From Lentinula raphanica (Eukaryota > Basidiomycota > Agaricomycetes > Agaricales > Omphalotaceae), in contig JANVFP010000003.1 of the NCBI GenBank assembly GCA_027919835.1, positions 806,001 to 870,000 on the forward strand: 64,000 bases of DNA, given 5' to 3'. Made by a program: the position numbers and the translations under genes. Positions 29,396 through 40,390 of this stretch are shown here, piece by piece (position 1 is the stretch's first letter; each line of letters starts with the position of its first letter). A model generated the notes under the pieces. That model searched no databases and was not told where the DNA came from. It was given only the letters and a program-made list of their open reading frames with translations.

Positions 29396-32300
29396 TCATG
29401 CAGGTCCCCACCAGATCAGCTCTATGATCTTCCACACTGGACCAAATGTTCGTTTGAGCGTTTTTGTAGTGGAATTCACTAGAGGCGTCAGATCCTCCCA
29501 TTGGAAGTCCTTAATGGCTCGCATAGGTATAAGGGCATATGTTTCTGCTATTGAGAAGGAGGACGAGGAGGAAAAAGGATGCGGAGCGGATGCTGAAGGG
29601 GAGGAAGGAAATCTCGCGGGAATGCTCGAAACCGCAGATGACGGCGTGGAACTTGAAGTGATAAAAGGATTATCCGGATGACCAGATCGGATTGACGAAG
29701 ACACGGATGATGTAGGTACCGTCTCCGTTGAACTCGAGTCAGTCCTCAGCCATGTCATGTCTTCATAAATCGTAGTAGTTACTATGAATGGTTCTTGATG
29801 AACGCCCCAATTAGGATCGACAATTGACGAGAGGCCAGGTGAACTAGCAGAAAGGCGAGCTTTGGAATGCATTTCGGTAAGGAGTAAGAGAGTTAATGGT
29901 ATTGCGAAGATCAGAAACAAGAAGTAGGTCCAAGAGGTGAGAGGCTTTCTGGAAGGGTCCGGATAGATGTGGAAAGATAGAAGGGGATAGAAGAGTTCTT
30001 CTGTCGAGAAATGAAGCAATCTCCTTTTGCTTGTAGGTGAGGTTGAATGATGTAAATTCGTCTGCAGCGAAGACAGTTTCCAACCTGCTGAATTCGATTA
30101 GTAGCCATCTAATGCGAGATACTGTCCTGGTTAATCTCACCTGGGGCATCTTCGATCACAACCTCCAACCTCCCTACGGGAAGAGAAAACGAAGGAAGGT
30201 AAATATCCATCGGGACATTATCGCGAGCCTTCCTTTTTCCCTTTCCTCCCGCCTTTTCGCCCAAACTGTCATCAGTTCTTACAACATAGTCCACGAGAAC
30301 CATAGCACCTCCCGCACCACCAACCCGGACTCGTATCCAGCTTATCCATTCCTTGCTGCTCATCTCACCAAACTTGACCCCACCCAGATCGATTACGTCC
30401 AATTCCTGTGTCGACGTGGGCGCAGTGGCAGCCGTCGTCTCGAACCGAACCGGTACACCCTCCACACTCGCATGGACGAGGTCTATTTTCAGTCGTCCAT
30501 GATCTGCACTGTCCGAACCAGGTGATGTACCAGGTTTTGCTAACCCAAACTCGAGCCACTCCGAATCCATATCCGCAGGTGCTGGAAGGGATAGTCTGAC
30601 AGCATAAGAGTCAGGAAGGCCTTCTGACATCGAGGGTACCAAGGCCGTTACGGTCGCGTGGACCCAAGGAATCATCAATGGTCCATCTCGAACTGGTCTC
30701 GCGACGACCATCGTCCCAGACGGAAGTTTGTTGAGAGTAGTGAGTGATGTGCGATGAACACGATTGTTCATTGGTCCGTTGATTGGACTGGAGCTTCTGC
30801 TCCCTATACTCCCGTTCGGCGTAATAGGTCGAGTTGGGGGTCGTAATTTGTCTTTTTCTGACTGTGATTTGTTGGTAGGTCCATCGGTAGACGACACCGG
30901 GAATGGCACAGATTTGAGAACGATCCGTAATCCACTGTCTCCGTTAGACTTGGTCATGGCACCTTTATTCAACTGAGATGGGCGGTTTTTGAGTGAAGAA
31001 GATGATAATCCAGAGTCCCTGTAGACTTCTACGACAGCACCGTCGGGAAGATCATTCTTGACAACGACAGAAATACTTTCCGAATCTGCAGCATGCACAG
31101 TGAACCGTGGTAGTGTGATAGACAGGTAGTCGTCTGAGTCACTTTCACCCTCTGAGCCAGAATGGACTGTAGAAGATCCATTCGGACGGGAATGTTTAGG
31201 ACGCGGTTTGACCAATATCGTCCCAGAGATGCCGAAGATGAAATAGTTTCGAGAGGCTGGTAACAGCTCATTCATATTGAGGTGTAATGTAATTGGATGT
31301 TCAGGCCCTCGAGAGGCATCCATCCGAGACTGGGACAGTGAAGTCAAATTGGATACGGAGCCAGGAATTGAGGACAACGATTCACTGCCGTTCAAAGACG
31401 CTGTCTCGGAGTCAGCAGGTGTACCCTCAAATGAATATTCCGCGACATTCTGAGTAGGGAGAGGCGCACGGAGGAGTGAAGACGTTGAAGATGCAACGGA
31501 AGAGGTCGAATTCTGTCTGGAAGCAATCCCTGATGCACGAGGAAAACGGAGAACGCTATTGGGACTGGACGGTTGGACGTTGATGGAAGGCTGCCCGTTG
31601 GGTTCAAGAGAATCTTGTCTGAACAATTTGTGGTTGAGACCAACATCAAAGCCGGTGTATCCTGTTCCGCCATTGACTTGCCACTCGTTCGGAGACTCGT
31701 CAGCCCATGTAACATCCGAATTCTTCGCGACTAGTCCGACATCCATTCCCAGCATCGTAGCGACCCCGGCGAACCATACACCTTTGCAAGTTCCCTTGTA
31801 GGAGACATCCATCAGGACACCGTTGTTTGTCTTCCCTTTGATAACGCACGTCATCTCTCCCTTGACGTCTTTCACGCCAACCCTTCGACGACCGTCACCC
31901 GTGTCTCCCAAGTCGAAGAATCTCATGGGTTTAGCCCAACGGATGCGTATTCGCTCGGCACTAGGAAACGTTCCACGGATTCCACAACCATATGAGAACC
32001 CTACAGTGGAGGAATCACTCGACTCGTCGTCTGCAAAATTGTTGCTGTACGAATTCGAACGGGAGCGGAAGGATGCACTTCGAGTCACTGTCGGTTCTGA
32101 GGCAAGATCCCAAGATCCTGTGTCATCATTGTCTGTGGACGAAAGAGAGGCGAAGGAGGAAGAAATGTTGGGGTTGCTGGGAGGGAATATACGAAGGCTG
32201 ATGCTGTTTTGGAGACATCGAGGAGTGGGTATCGAGAGTAGGTAAGGCGAACGCGGGGGTCGAGAGATGTATGGCACGACCATATCGATGGCAGCCATGA

Positions 32301-33022
32301 ACTGAACCTGGCTCCGTTCGGTTACGGATGTCCTACGCCTTGAGATAGAAGGTGTTGATTCCACTGGGAAGGACTTGGGAAGGACGTATGAGATGTAATA
32401 GTTACTGACCAAAATGTGACCAGTATAAGTGGCATCAACGACTGTTGAAGATTCCTCGGAAGGTAGATTGAAAGTAGACTGAAAAGTCTGTTTTGAACGC
32501 TCGGGTAGCTTCAAAGCACGAGCGGCGCGATTGAGGAGGGGCGAAACGGCGGAATCAAAGTTGTAGGGCACGGAGTTACTGTCCAATGGATGGACCTGAG
32601 AAGACAGGATCTTTACGTTTTCCTCTTTAGAACAGTATGAGTTCATAGATGTACGCGTTGGCTTCAACGACTTCACTGACCTGGAAATAGTTGTACAGTT
32701 TGTCCCGGGGACACAGAATCCAACGTGAGCGACATCTGTCGAAGAATATCAGTGCATGAGTTCAGTACATGAACGAAAGACACACCTTGAGATACATTTT
32801 GATTGAAACACTATCTTCATTTTGCTTGGCTTTGCCCTCGATGGCCACTTTGTTGACATTAACCTTCTGCTGCGTGCCAAGAGGCGTGATAGTTGGTGAA
32901 CTATAGCTAGAAATCGACGCTGGTGGACTGAGTGCGCGACTCAGACGACTAGGAGTGGTGTAAGATGATAGCGGTGGGCTCGTTTGTTGCAAACTTTGTC
33001 TGGAATTGATTAGAATGGGCAT
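29396..33022 (-). CDS. Large putative single-pass membrane protein, unrecognised
   Basis: Four exons, complement(29396..30087, 30141..32624, 32681..32735, 32786..33022), 1155 residues with consistent phases; the acceptor of the last exon could also be 3 nt downstream. N-terminal Ser-rich leader, then MSLTLDSVSPGQTVQLFPEENVKI and mixed globular and low-complexity sequence. Recurrent conserved-looking blocks: FSYGCGIRGTFPSAERIRIRWAKPMRFFDL, ITLHLNMNELLPASRNYFIFGISGTILVKP, EWISWIRVRVGG and MVLVDYVVRTD. One clear membrane helix, SWTYFLFLIFAIPLTLLLL, lies near residue 985, followed by a Ser-rich stretch and a hydrophobic C-terminus IIELIWWGPA. The beta-rich blocks before a C-terminal anchor suggest a large luminal or cytosolic part at an endomembrane. 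I do not recognise the family. Divergent from VPS28, 241 bp between starts. Confidence 0.75.
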
Positions 33023-33263
33023 CGCGGTTAGACGCGTCGATGAGAGGGCGTTTGGAGACGTGAAATGTTGTACAAGGAGACGTGCACGCGTTATACAGAC
33101 AGACAGAGCATCAACAAAGGAAGGATGTTCAAAGACAAAAAGAAGTGAATTAAATTTCTGTGAACTCCGGGACCGTTGCGCGACAACAAAAGTAAAGTCA
33201 CGTTGAGAGCGGTTCAGGGCCGAACAACGACTTTTCCGGCTACTACCACCACCAAACGCGAAA

Positions 33264-34143
33264 ATGTCTGCCTCGTTTTCTCTAGATGAAGAAGTTCGAC
33301 TCTACACGACTAATGCGGAAAGAGAGAAATACAGCTCTCTTGCTACGCTTTTTGGTATAATAACCGCCATTCACTATCTCGAAAACGCTTATCTACGGGA
33401 TTCAATCACTGCCGCAGAGTATGTTATGTTCTTCGACATCGCTCTTGAGGCTGTATAGACTTAGCGAAAAATTTGAAAGAGATATTCGCCAGCATGCTCC
33501 AGATTGCTTTCACAGTACAAGACTATGCTGAAACTGGTTGGAGATGACGTTCCTTCCATTGAGGAATTCATGAAGAGATACAGGGTTTGTTATCACATTC
33601 ATGCTTCGACATTAACATTCATAACCAGTATACTCTACAGATGGATTACTCTGCTGCTCTGGAACGAGTTAGAGTAGGGGTACCGGCCACAGTCGAGCAT
33701 CCTACCGATTCTGGCCCGGAGACTGCGAAATGGGTTGCGGAGACTACCCAAGTATGGCTCAAAACTCCTCCGCTAGTATATCTATTTACGTCCTTTCATT
33801 TATGCGCAGAGCTTCATTACCTTCATGGATGCTCTCAAACTTCGCCTCAGAGCCAAAGATCAGCTCCATCCTCTGCTTCAAGAGCTCGTAACCGGTTACG
33901 CACGTTTTAAAGGAAGCAAGGACTGGGAAGGCAGAAGTCGATTGGTTGGTTGGTACGTTCCACTTTGCCTTCGTGCATGGATCAGCTTTGAATATGATCT
34001 TCATAAGGTTGATTACCCTCAATGGCATGAAAGCGTCAGAGGAGATAACAGAAGAACAATCGCGACAGTTACTGTTCGATGTGGACCATGCATATGCAGA
34101 GTTCTTCCGTAGTCTGAGTGGAAAGGGAAATGATCCTTCATAA
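33264..34143 (+). CDS. VPS28: ESCRT-I subunit VPS28
   Basis: Five exons, join(33264..33418, 33482..33584, 33641..33751, 33810..33952, 34008..34143), 215 residues, near the usual length. VPS28 is the ESCRT-I subunit that binds VPS23/TSG101 through its N-terminal core and ESCRT-II/III partners through its C-terminal four-helix domain, acting in multivesicular-body sorting at endosomes. Signature sequence: EVRLYTTNAEREKYSSLATLFGIITAIHYLENAYLRDSITAAEYSPACSRLLSQYKTMLKLVGDD in the core, MDYSAALERVRVGVPATVEH, FITFMDALKLRLRAKDQLHPLLQELVTGY, and LITLNGMKASEEITEEQSRQLLFDVDHAYAEFFRSL in the C-terminal domain. Phases agree at all four junctions; the exon-2 acceptor (33480-33481) is fixed by the E-Y-S-P-A-C reading. 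Confidence 0.96.
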
Positions 34144-34859
34144 GACATAAGGCATGACTGCTATGCGCCTGAGCGAAGTCGGTACGGTTAAACTCCTTTT
34201 ACCCTCAAAAATCATAGGTTTCCATCTCTGAATCTTCCATCTCGTTGTACAGATCTTCCTTGTTACATTTGTATGACTATATGTACCAAGCTCAATGAAC
34301 ATGAGTGCCCACTACTCTATCATAAAGGAGTGCATATCGTACAATGCCAGACTTTCCTGGTTTTGTGAGAATGAATGGCACTACTTGGGCGTTATGATAC
34401 TATGGTCTTTGTGAGTGCATTGTATGTCAATTCTGACTGTAACAAACCTCGAATTCTTGTCTAATCCTCATGTCCGAACTTGTTCTGTAGGATGAAATTG
34501 ACTCATTATGGCTCGGTCAAAGTCAGGCCGTCTATCTTATATCCCGAAAGTATCAGCGGCTTTGAGCTAATAGGATGTTCCTCGTCAAGCAAGGGAAACC
34601 CTGCGAATGTACATACTCGAATTAAGACATGGAGACAGGTTTACTGGGAATGCTAACTGGTCATCCTACGTTCATATGGATGGTCCTAGTCCAGTGCGTG
34701 GTTAGTGATTTGTTCCTTACGCGACCCGATAACCATGCTCACCAACCACTGTTTAGATCAAAAGTTTGTGGTGGGTGTCGCCCGGTGTCACCTATAAATA
34801 GACTATCATCCTTGGCACGTACATGGTCAAGTCTAGCTGAAACACTGAGAGATTTACAA
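34144..34859. other. Intergenic, no gene seen
   Basis: 3' flank of VPS28. Part of 34500-34610 (ATCCCGAAAGTATCAGCGGC, TTCCTCGTCAAGCA) loosely resembles 39270-39340, so it may be another scrap of family 3' flank. No supported gene. Confidence 0.4.
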
Positions 34860-35250
34860 TCACATAGGCTATGTCCAAGTCTGTTCTATGAAAAGAAAAT
34901 GTCGCCTCAGGAGCCGATTCGGCGGAGATGCACTGAATGTCAAAGGGTGTCCCAAGGCTGAAGGCCAGTGAAGGCCCCGCCGGGGTAGTAACAGGTAATC
35001 ACAGCATTCAGGCCTCAGGTCTTAGGGTTTGCATATTCGAACTGCCGTCGCGGAAATATTGTGCTGAATGTTGGAGGACTGCCACCTGATGCCAAGGCTT
35101 GAGCGGCCCCGCCAGAGTAGTAACATTATGCGGGTGTGTTTGAACTTCCCTCACTATGTACTACTTAGTGTTTACGCTCATGATTGTCCATTCTCTATCA
35201 AGATATGTTTTCAGAAACTGCACAAGAACATCACAAGTATTAATAATTAT
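34860..35250 (+). repeat. Diverged repeat shared with 28995-29250, upstream of copy D
   Basis: Counterpart of the inverted repeat at 29 kb. It is itself partly duplicated: CAGTGAAGGCCCCGCCGGGGTAGTAACAG (about 34970) resembles GAGCGGCCCCGCCAGAGTAGTAACAT (about 35100). Interpreted as ancient shared upstream sequence of copies C and D. Confidence 0.6.
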
Positions 35251-35299
35251 ACCTGCTTCGAATGTGAGGCGAAACTCGTTCAAGGTTGAAGCACAGCAA

Positions 35300-35749
35300 C
35301 ATACATGTGCATCTTCTGATCCAAGCCCAGATATCAGCGCATATTTCGCTATTCAGTCCTACTTGACCCTACTTGACCTCCCGTATCGCCGCCTATCGCT
35401 CGAGCTTCATTCAACGGTTAAAATGGCGAGCTTTTGCCACCAGTTTGTGCAAGAAGCCCTTCGAAACGAATTCTTCCTCCTGCTTCCAAAAAGTGTCGCC
35501 TTCACCGCGACCACCCTCGTGCTCAAATAAAAGTTTCGCCTCCACCCTCTTGCTCGAGTAACAGTTTCGCGTTCACCGCGTTCACCGTCTTGCTCGATTC
35601 TTTCATACTCCAACCTTCGGCACGATATCTGCTGGCTAGAAATTGTGTTATCTATCATTGTACGTATTCTCCCTGAATGATTAGACTTAACCTCTAACTG
35701 CACAACCGTAGCCCTCTTTTCGACAAACTAACTTCTCGAGTGCTTTCAA
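35300..35749 (+). promoter_or_regulatory. Promoter/5'UTR block of copy D with 5'UTR intron
   Basis: TATCTGCTGG at 35626-35635, followed by a probable 52-nt 5'UTR intron 35660-35711 (GTACGT to CGTAG), the same order as before copies A, B and C. A Ser-rich frame across 35434-35676 is repeat-like (CACCGCG...CTTGCTCGA repeated) and is not supported as coding. Confidence 0.6.
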
Positions 35750-38700
35750 ATGATGAATCTGTGGTCAACGACGCCGACTCGAATGTTGTTGGTCTACCTT
35801 CTGGCCACTCAGAGCCTCTTTGGTTTATACGCCGTTGCCCGTCCTATGCCCATCCCCTTATCTCAACTCCCATCTCCTCCTGCACCCCCGAATCAGATTG
35901 CGCGTCGGGCAGATGGTATGTTCATTCAACTACATCTCATTTTGTTGGAGGCTGACAAAATTTTACCAGACTCGCAACGCTCAAAATCGTCCCCCAGACC
36001 CGGTTATTCCTTGCAGATTGGTCGTAAAGGACCAGATGGTCGATGGCTCAAAATCAATTCAGCACCAACTACCACTGATGTCATAGCCCTTGTCATTCAA
36101 GACGAATCATTCGATCTCCCATCGATTCTATCTAAGCCGAGGGCAGCACAAAAAGTCGACCTCGAAGCTTCTCTCTGGTCAGATTATTTTGTGTCCTTGG
36201 AAGCTTCTGCACTCTTTGGCTCAACGAGGGAGAGGGATTCTGCCTTTAAAACCTTAAGAGACATCAACAAACTCAAAAAGAAATGCAAGAGGCCTGACGT
36301 GGACTTTGTGGATAGTTCTGACTACGTTGACTGCGCTCAGAAATATAGCCGTCAGTTCGTCCACCCGGATGACCTCCAGACGTTCAACGAAGCTTGGAAG
36401 ACTTACAAGTTCAAACGAATTCAGGATCTGGCTAGAGCTGGTATGTATCAGTGCTCCTCACTCATATCTTGGAGGCTAATTATACATAGACGAATTGAAT
36501 GCGCCGTTGATGATTGGTCGTAAAGGACCAGATGGTCAATGGCTCAGAATCGATTCAACACCGACTGCCACTGACGTCACGGCCCTTATCATCGGAAACG
36601 ATTTTTTCGATCTCCCATCGCTTCAATCTAACCCGAGGACAGCACAAAAGGTCCTCCTTGCAACTCGTCTCTGGCCGGATTACTTCGTTCACTTGGATGC
36701 TTCTGTGCACTTCGTCTCAGTGGGGAAGAAAACCTCCACCTTTCAATTTTTGAGAGACATTGTTCGATTGGGACGCATCTCCGAGCGGCCAACAGGTTTC
36801 GCAAGTAATCTCGACTACATCACTTGCGCTTTGTGGTACATGAAAGCGTATGGTGGAGTCAAGTATGCTGAACATCACGAAATGGACAAAGTTTGGAAAA
36901 CTTACATGGCCAGCAGTGAGTGTCTTCCTGATGTACAAAGGGTGACAGAGGTTATTAACCTGTGCAGTGCCATCCCTTCAGCCTGCTCCTCCTGGTTCTG
37001 CTCAGATTGAGCAAATTGAACAAACGGCTAGTGGTATGTGTATCAACTCAAATTCTGATATTTCAAAGGGTGACAGAGGTTATTAACCTGTGCAGTGCCA
37101 TCCCCTCAGCCTGCTCGTCCTGGTTCTGCTCAGATTGAACAAATTGAACAATTGGCTAGTGGTATGTGTATCAACTCGAATTCTGATATTCCAAAGGGTG
37201 ACAGAGGTCATTAACCTGTGCAGTGTCATCCCCTCAGCCTGCTCGTCCTGGTTCTGCTCAGACTGAGAAAATTGAACGATCGGCTAGTGGTATGTGTATC
37301 AACTCAAATTCTGATATTTCAAAGGGTGACAGAGGTCATTAACCTGTGCAGTGTCATCCCCTCAGCCTGCTCCTCCTGGTTCTGCTCAGACTGAGCAAAT
37401 TGAACGATCGGCTAGTGGTATGTGTATCAACTCGAATTCTGATATTTCAAAGGGTGACAGAGGTCATTAACCTGTGCAGTGTCATCCCCTCAGCCTGCTC
37501 CTCCTGGTTCTGCTCAGACTGAGCAAATTGAACGATCGGCTAGTGGTATGTGTATCAACTCAAATTCTGATATTTCAAAGGGTGACAGAGGTCATTAACC
37601 TGTGCAGTGTCATCCCCTCAGCCTGCTCCTCCTGGTTCTGCTCAGACTGAGCAAATTGAACGATCGGCTAGTGGTATGTGTATCAACTCAAATTCTGATA
37701 TTTCAAAGGGTGACAGAGGTCATTAACCTGTGCAGTGTCATCCCCTCAGCCTGCTCCTCCTGGTTCTGCTCAGACTGAGCAAATTGAACGATCGGCTAGT
37801 GGTATGTGTATCAACTCAAATTCTGATATTTGACCCTCAAGCTTCACACTCGCAAGATCCTCTGAAAATGCGCTTAAGGCTTGGTCGTGTCCGGAACCGC
37901 GATGGTAGCTGGGCTGTAAAGAAAATTCCCCATTCGAGAACGGATTTGACTTATGTTGTCCTGTTCGACGACCAGGAATGTTTTGATCTCCCGTCGATCT
38001 CCAATCCGGAGACCACATCAAAGAAAAACCCCATTCCAAGAGTGCGTGACGGCGGCATAGATCGGCAGTATTTTTGGTTTTTGGGGGATGTGAAATTTCC
38101 AGGCGAAAAAGAGAAACAGTCGGTCTTCGAAACTCTGGGAAACCTCGACGAACTCAAAGGCATATGCAAGACCGAAATACAAGACAGTTTTGGATATGCT
38201 AGCTGCGTTGTGGATTATATCGGCACGACAGGATACATCGCTGCGGCCATTTTGTCCAAGAATTGGAAAAGTAAGGTCGTAGACAAGCGGGATAAAGAGA
38301 ACAAGGCTGAATTGAAAGACGCAGAGGGACCTCAGACTGGTATGTTGACGCACTTGTAGCTTGTTTCGTTGGAGGCTGATCAAAATACTCAAGTCTCATT
38401 GCGCCTAAGGGCTGGTCGTGTCTCGAAACGGAATGGTGCTTGGCTTGAAAAAGGCCAAAAACCCTCACAATCGGGTTCAGCGTATGTTGTCCTGTTCGGC
38501 GAGACAACTTTATTCGATTTCCTGTCGATCTCTGATCCGGAACATCCACTAAAGAAGAAACCCATTCCAAAGACCAGCCAAGGGACAGTAATTCGACAGT
38601 ATTTCTGGTCCTTGGGATATGTGTCTTTCCCAGATGAGAAAACGAAAAATGAGGCCTTCTCATTTATGGCCGACCTCGAAAAACTCGAAGCGCAGTGTCA

Positions 38701-38980
38701 GATGCCGATCACAGACGATTTTGAGTACGCTGATTGCCTTATGAAATACATCGAAACGACATGGGACTTCAAAAAGGAGGTTAGGAAGGGTGCGGGTTGG
38801 GGCAGCGTTGTAGCTAACCGAATGAAGGAAATCGATGCTCAAGCGGCTGATAACGCAGGAGCAAAGTGTGAGTGTTCTATTGTGCATATATCTTGCGAGG
38901 GCTGACGTGGCTTTACAGCGAAGCCCAAAGACTCATCTGCGCATGCCGGCCCCAGTGGTGGAGGATCATCGCGGACGTAA
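35750..38980 (+). CDS. Secreted modular family protein, copy D (four domains, repeated linker exons)
   Basis: Thirteen exons, join(35750..35915, 35970..36440, 36490..36915, 36968..37033, 37096..37161, 37224..37289, 37352..37417, 37480..37545, 37608..37673, 37736..37801, 37857..38339, 38394..38867, 38919..38980), 847 residues; all introns phase 1. Exon 1: signal peptide (LLVYLLATQSLFGLYAVARPMP) and QIARRAD. Exons 2 and 3: domains 1 and 2 (LQIGRKGPDGRWLKI, ESFDLPSI, LRDINKLKKKCKRP; MIGRKGPDGQWLRI, FFDLPSLQS, YITCALWYMKAYGG). Seven 66-nt exons each encode a 22-residue SPQPAPPGSAQTEQIE-type linker unit. Exons 11 and 12: domains 3 and 4 (LRLGRVRNRDGSWAVKK, CFDLPSISNP, FGYASCVVDYIGTT; LRLRAGRVSKRNGAWLEK, LFDFLSISDP, FEYADCLMKYIETT). 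Short tail SKPKDSSAHAG. Probably secreted; function unknown. The usual family ATG is mutated to ACG, so translation must use 35750 or 35753. Confidence 0.78.
37034..37801 (+). repeat. Exon-intron minisatellite in copy D, 128-bp unit
   Basis: Splice donors GTATGTG recur at 37034, 37162, 37290, 37418, 37546, 37674 and 37802, exactly 128 bp apart. Six full units run from donor to donor; with the leading exon 36968-37033 there are seven exons. Each unit is a 62-nt intron (GTATGTGTATC ... CCTGTGCAG) plus a 66-nt exon with no frame change. Units from 37290 on are almost identical; the first two differ at several bases, so the array grew from its 3' part. Confidence 0.95.
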
Positions 38981-39339
38981 TGAAATTTCGCAGTTTGTTT
39001 TTCACCTATCTATTCATAGAATCTCCCCGTTGTTATATCTAGAGCACTACAGCAGACTTTTTCATCCTGCGTAGTTATGTACACAAAACGTTTAACTTAT
39101 TTTCACAAACCGTTGTATATACATTTATTCATTCATCCGATAGAGTCAGATCGAGAGAGCCTATACTGGTTACTACTACTTGTTTCAGAGACTGGTCGAA
39201 AGTGAGTTCAAAAAATACATAAACAATGGGCTCTAATATGGATCGTTCGAAGCCATGCAATCTATACTATATTCCGGAATCATCTGTCCCTTCTAGCCAC
39301 TGATAGGGTGTTGAACACCTCGTCAAGCATAATCGGCGA
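38981..39339. other. 3' flank of copy D
   Basis: Probable 3' UTR (CACCTATCTATTCATAGAAT, GCAGACTTTTTCATCCTGCGTAGT) whose sequence recurs at 39450-39570. No gene. Confidence 0.5.
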
Positions 39340-39580
39340 ACAATATATCTCATAAGGCCTGACAAGGCTGTACAGTGAAGCCGAATTTCGAAAGACTCAT
39401 CTGCCGGTCCCAGTCATGGAGGGCCCTCTGGCACATCACGGACGTAGTAAATTGTTTCCAGTTATATCTCACCTATCTATTCATAGAATTTCCACCTTTC
39501 ATTCTATCTAGAGGGCTATAGCAGACGTCTTCATCCTGCGTAGTCATATATATAGCTGTTTACCCTACATTCACAGGCCC
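39340..39580 (+). pseudogene. Relic of a family 3' end
   Basis: Second, diverged copy of the last intron/exon and 3' flank of copy D: GGCCTGACAAGGCTGTACAGTGAAGCC, AAAGACTCATCTGCCGGTCCCAGT, then CACCTATCTATTCATAGAAT and CTTCATCCTGCGTAGTCATA. No domain-coding part remains. Either a local duplication of the 3' end or the remnant of a fifth gene. Confidence 0.65.
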
Positions 39581-39799
39581 TTGTTAAGTCATTATCTAAG
39601 AGATTGGTTCGAGAGGAAGTTCGAAAACAGTTCAAAAGCATCAGAAAGGAGACTCCTGCTTGTGTGGGTAGAAACAGCATTGCCAGGACTGCTAGTATCG
39701 ATAGCCGTCCAACGTACATTCAAACGCGCCAAGAATGCAAGCATTCTGCCTGACTCTGCGTATCGCCTGCGCATGCTTGAGTAATAAGTATACCTCCGG

Positions 39800-40200
39800 A
39801 GTAAACCAACTTGTACGTCGGGAACCCCGGAAGAGGACTTATCCGCGACGAAGGTAGAAGTGGTGTAGGAGGTACGGGAACATTGATGGGCACGGAAGAC
39901 ACAGTGTCAACAAACAGTGAGAATGAGTTCCCGGGGTTCGTCAGATAGAGCGAACAATTTGATTGCGGAAGGGCAGGAGGGAAATGCCCAAGCTCTTAGC
40001 TTGGAACAGTGAGCGGCTATGAACACACTCGGTATGTTTCGAAATCCGATGAGATAGGTACCGGCAGGCGGGTCCTTGGGATCCTTGGGTAGTGGAACAT
40101 AAATTGCGTCCATATCTGTAGGGTAGTCCGTCGCTGCAGGATCTTTTGGCGAATATCGATTATGTGGAAAGAACGCCGAAGGTGTTTGTCCATTCCACTA
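39800..40200 (-). pseudogene. Degenerate Clp1-like fragment
   Basis: Minus-strand reading matches the conserved half of the Clp1-like protein: DPAATDYPTDMDAIYVPLPKDPK (cf. DRTAVDYPTHMLAVYAPVPKKPS), VFIAAHCSKLRAWAFP (cf. LFLAAHCGKLGPFP), DEPRELILTV, then in another frame LPCPSMFPYLLHHFYLRRG, stop, VLFRG (cf. LPSPPTFPHLLHYFYLRRPEVLFRA). One frameshift and one stop are visible, and the C-terminal block is absent. Clearly non-functional. Confidence 0.85.
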
Positions 40201-40390
40201 TCAAGACGCAATGACGAGGCTGATCGTCAACGTGTGTGAACCAGAACCGCACTGCTTGACTCGACCAACGTCTGCTCCTGACCCTGACCCAGTCAACGTA
40301 GACTCTAGAGACACCAAATCGTCTCCACAGAAATAACATAGAGTGGGTCTGCTTGCAGCAGGTAAGAGCATGGTTTCGAGCAGTCTTGTA

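Noticed and set aside
37034..37801. Regular 128-bp repeats could be mistaken for a CRISPR array.
   Set aside because: No spacers: the whole unit repeats, and it contains splice signals and an in-frame exon in a eukaryotic gene.
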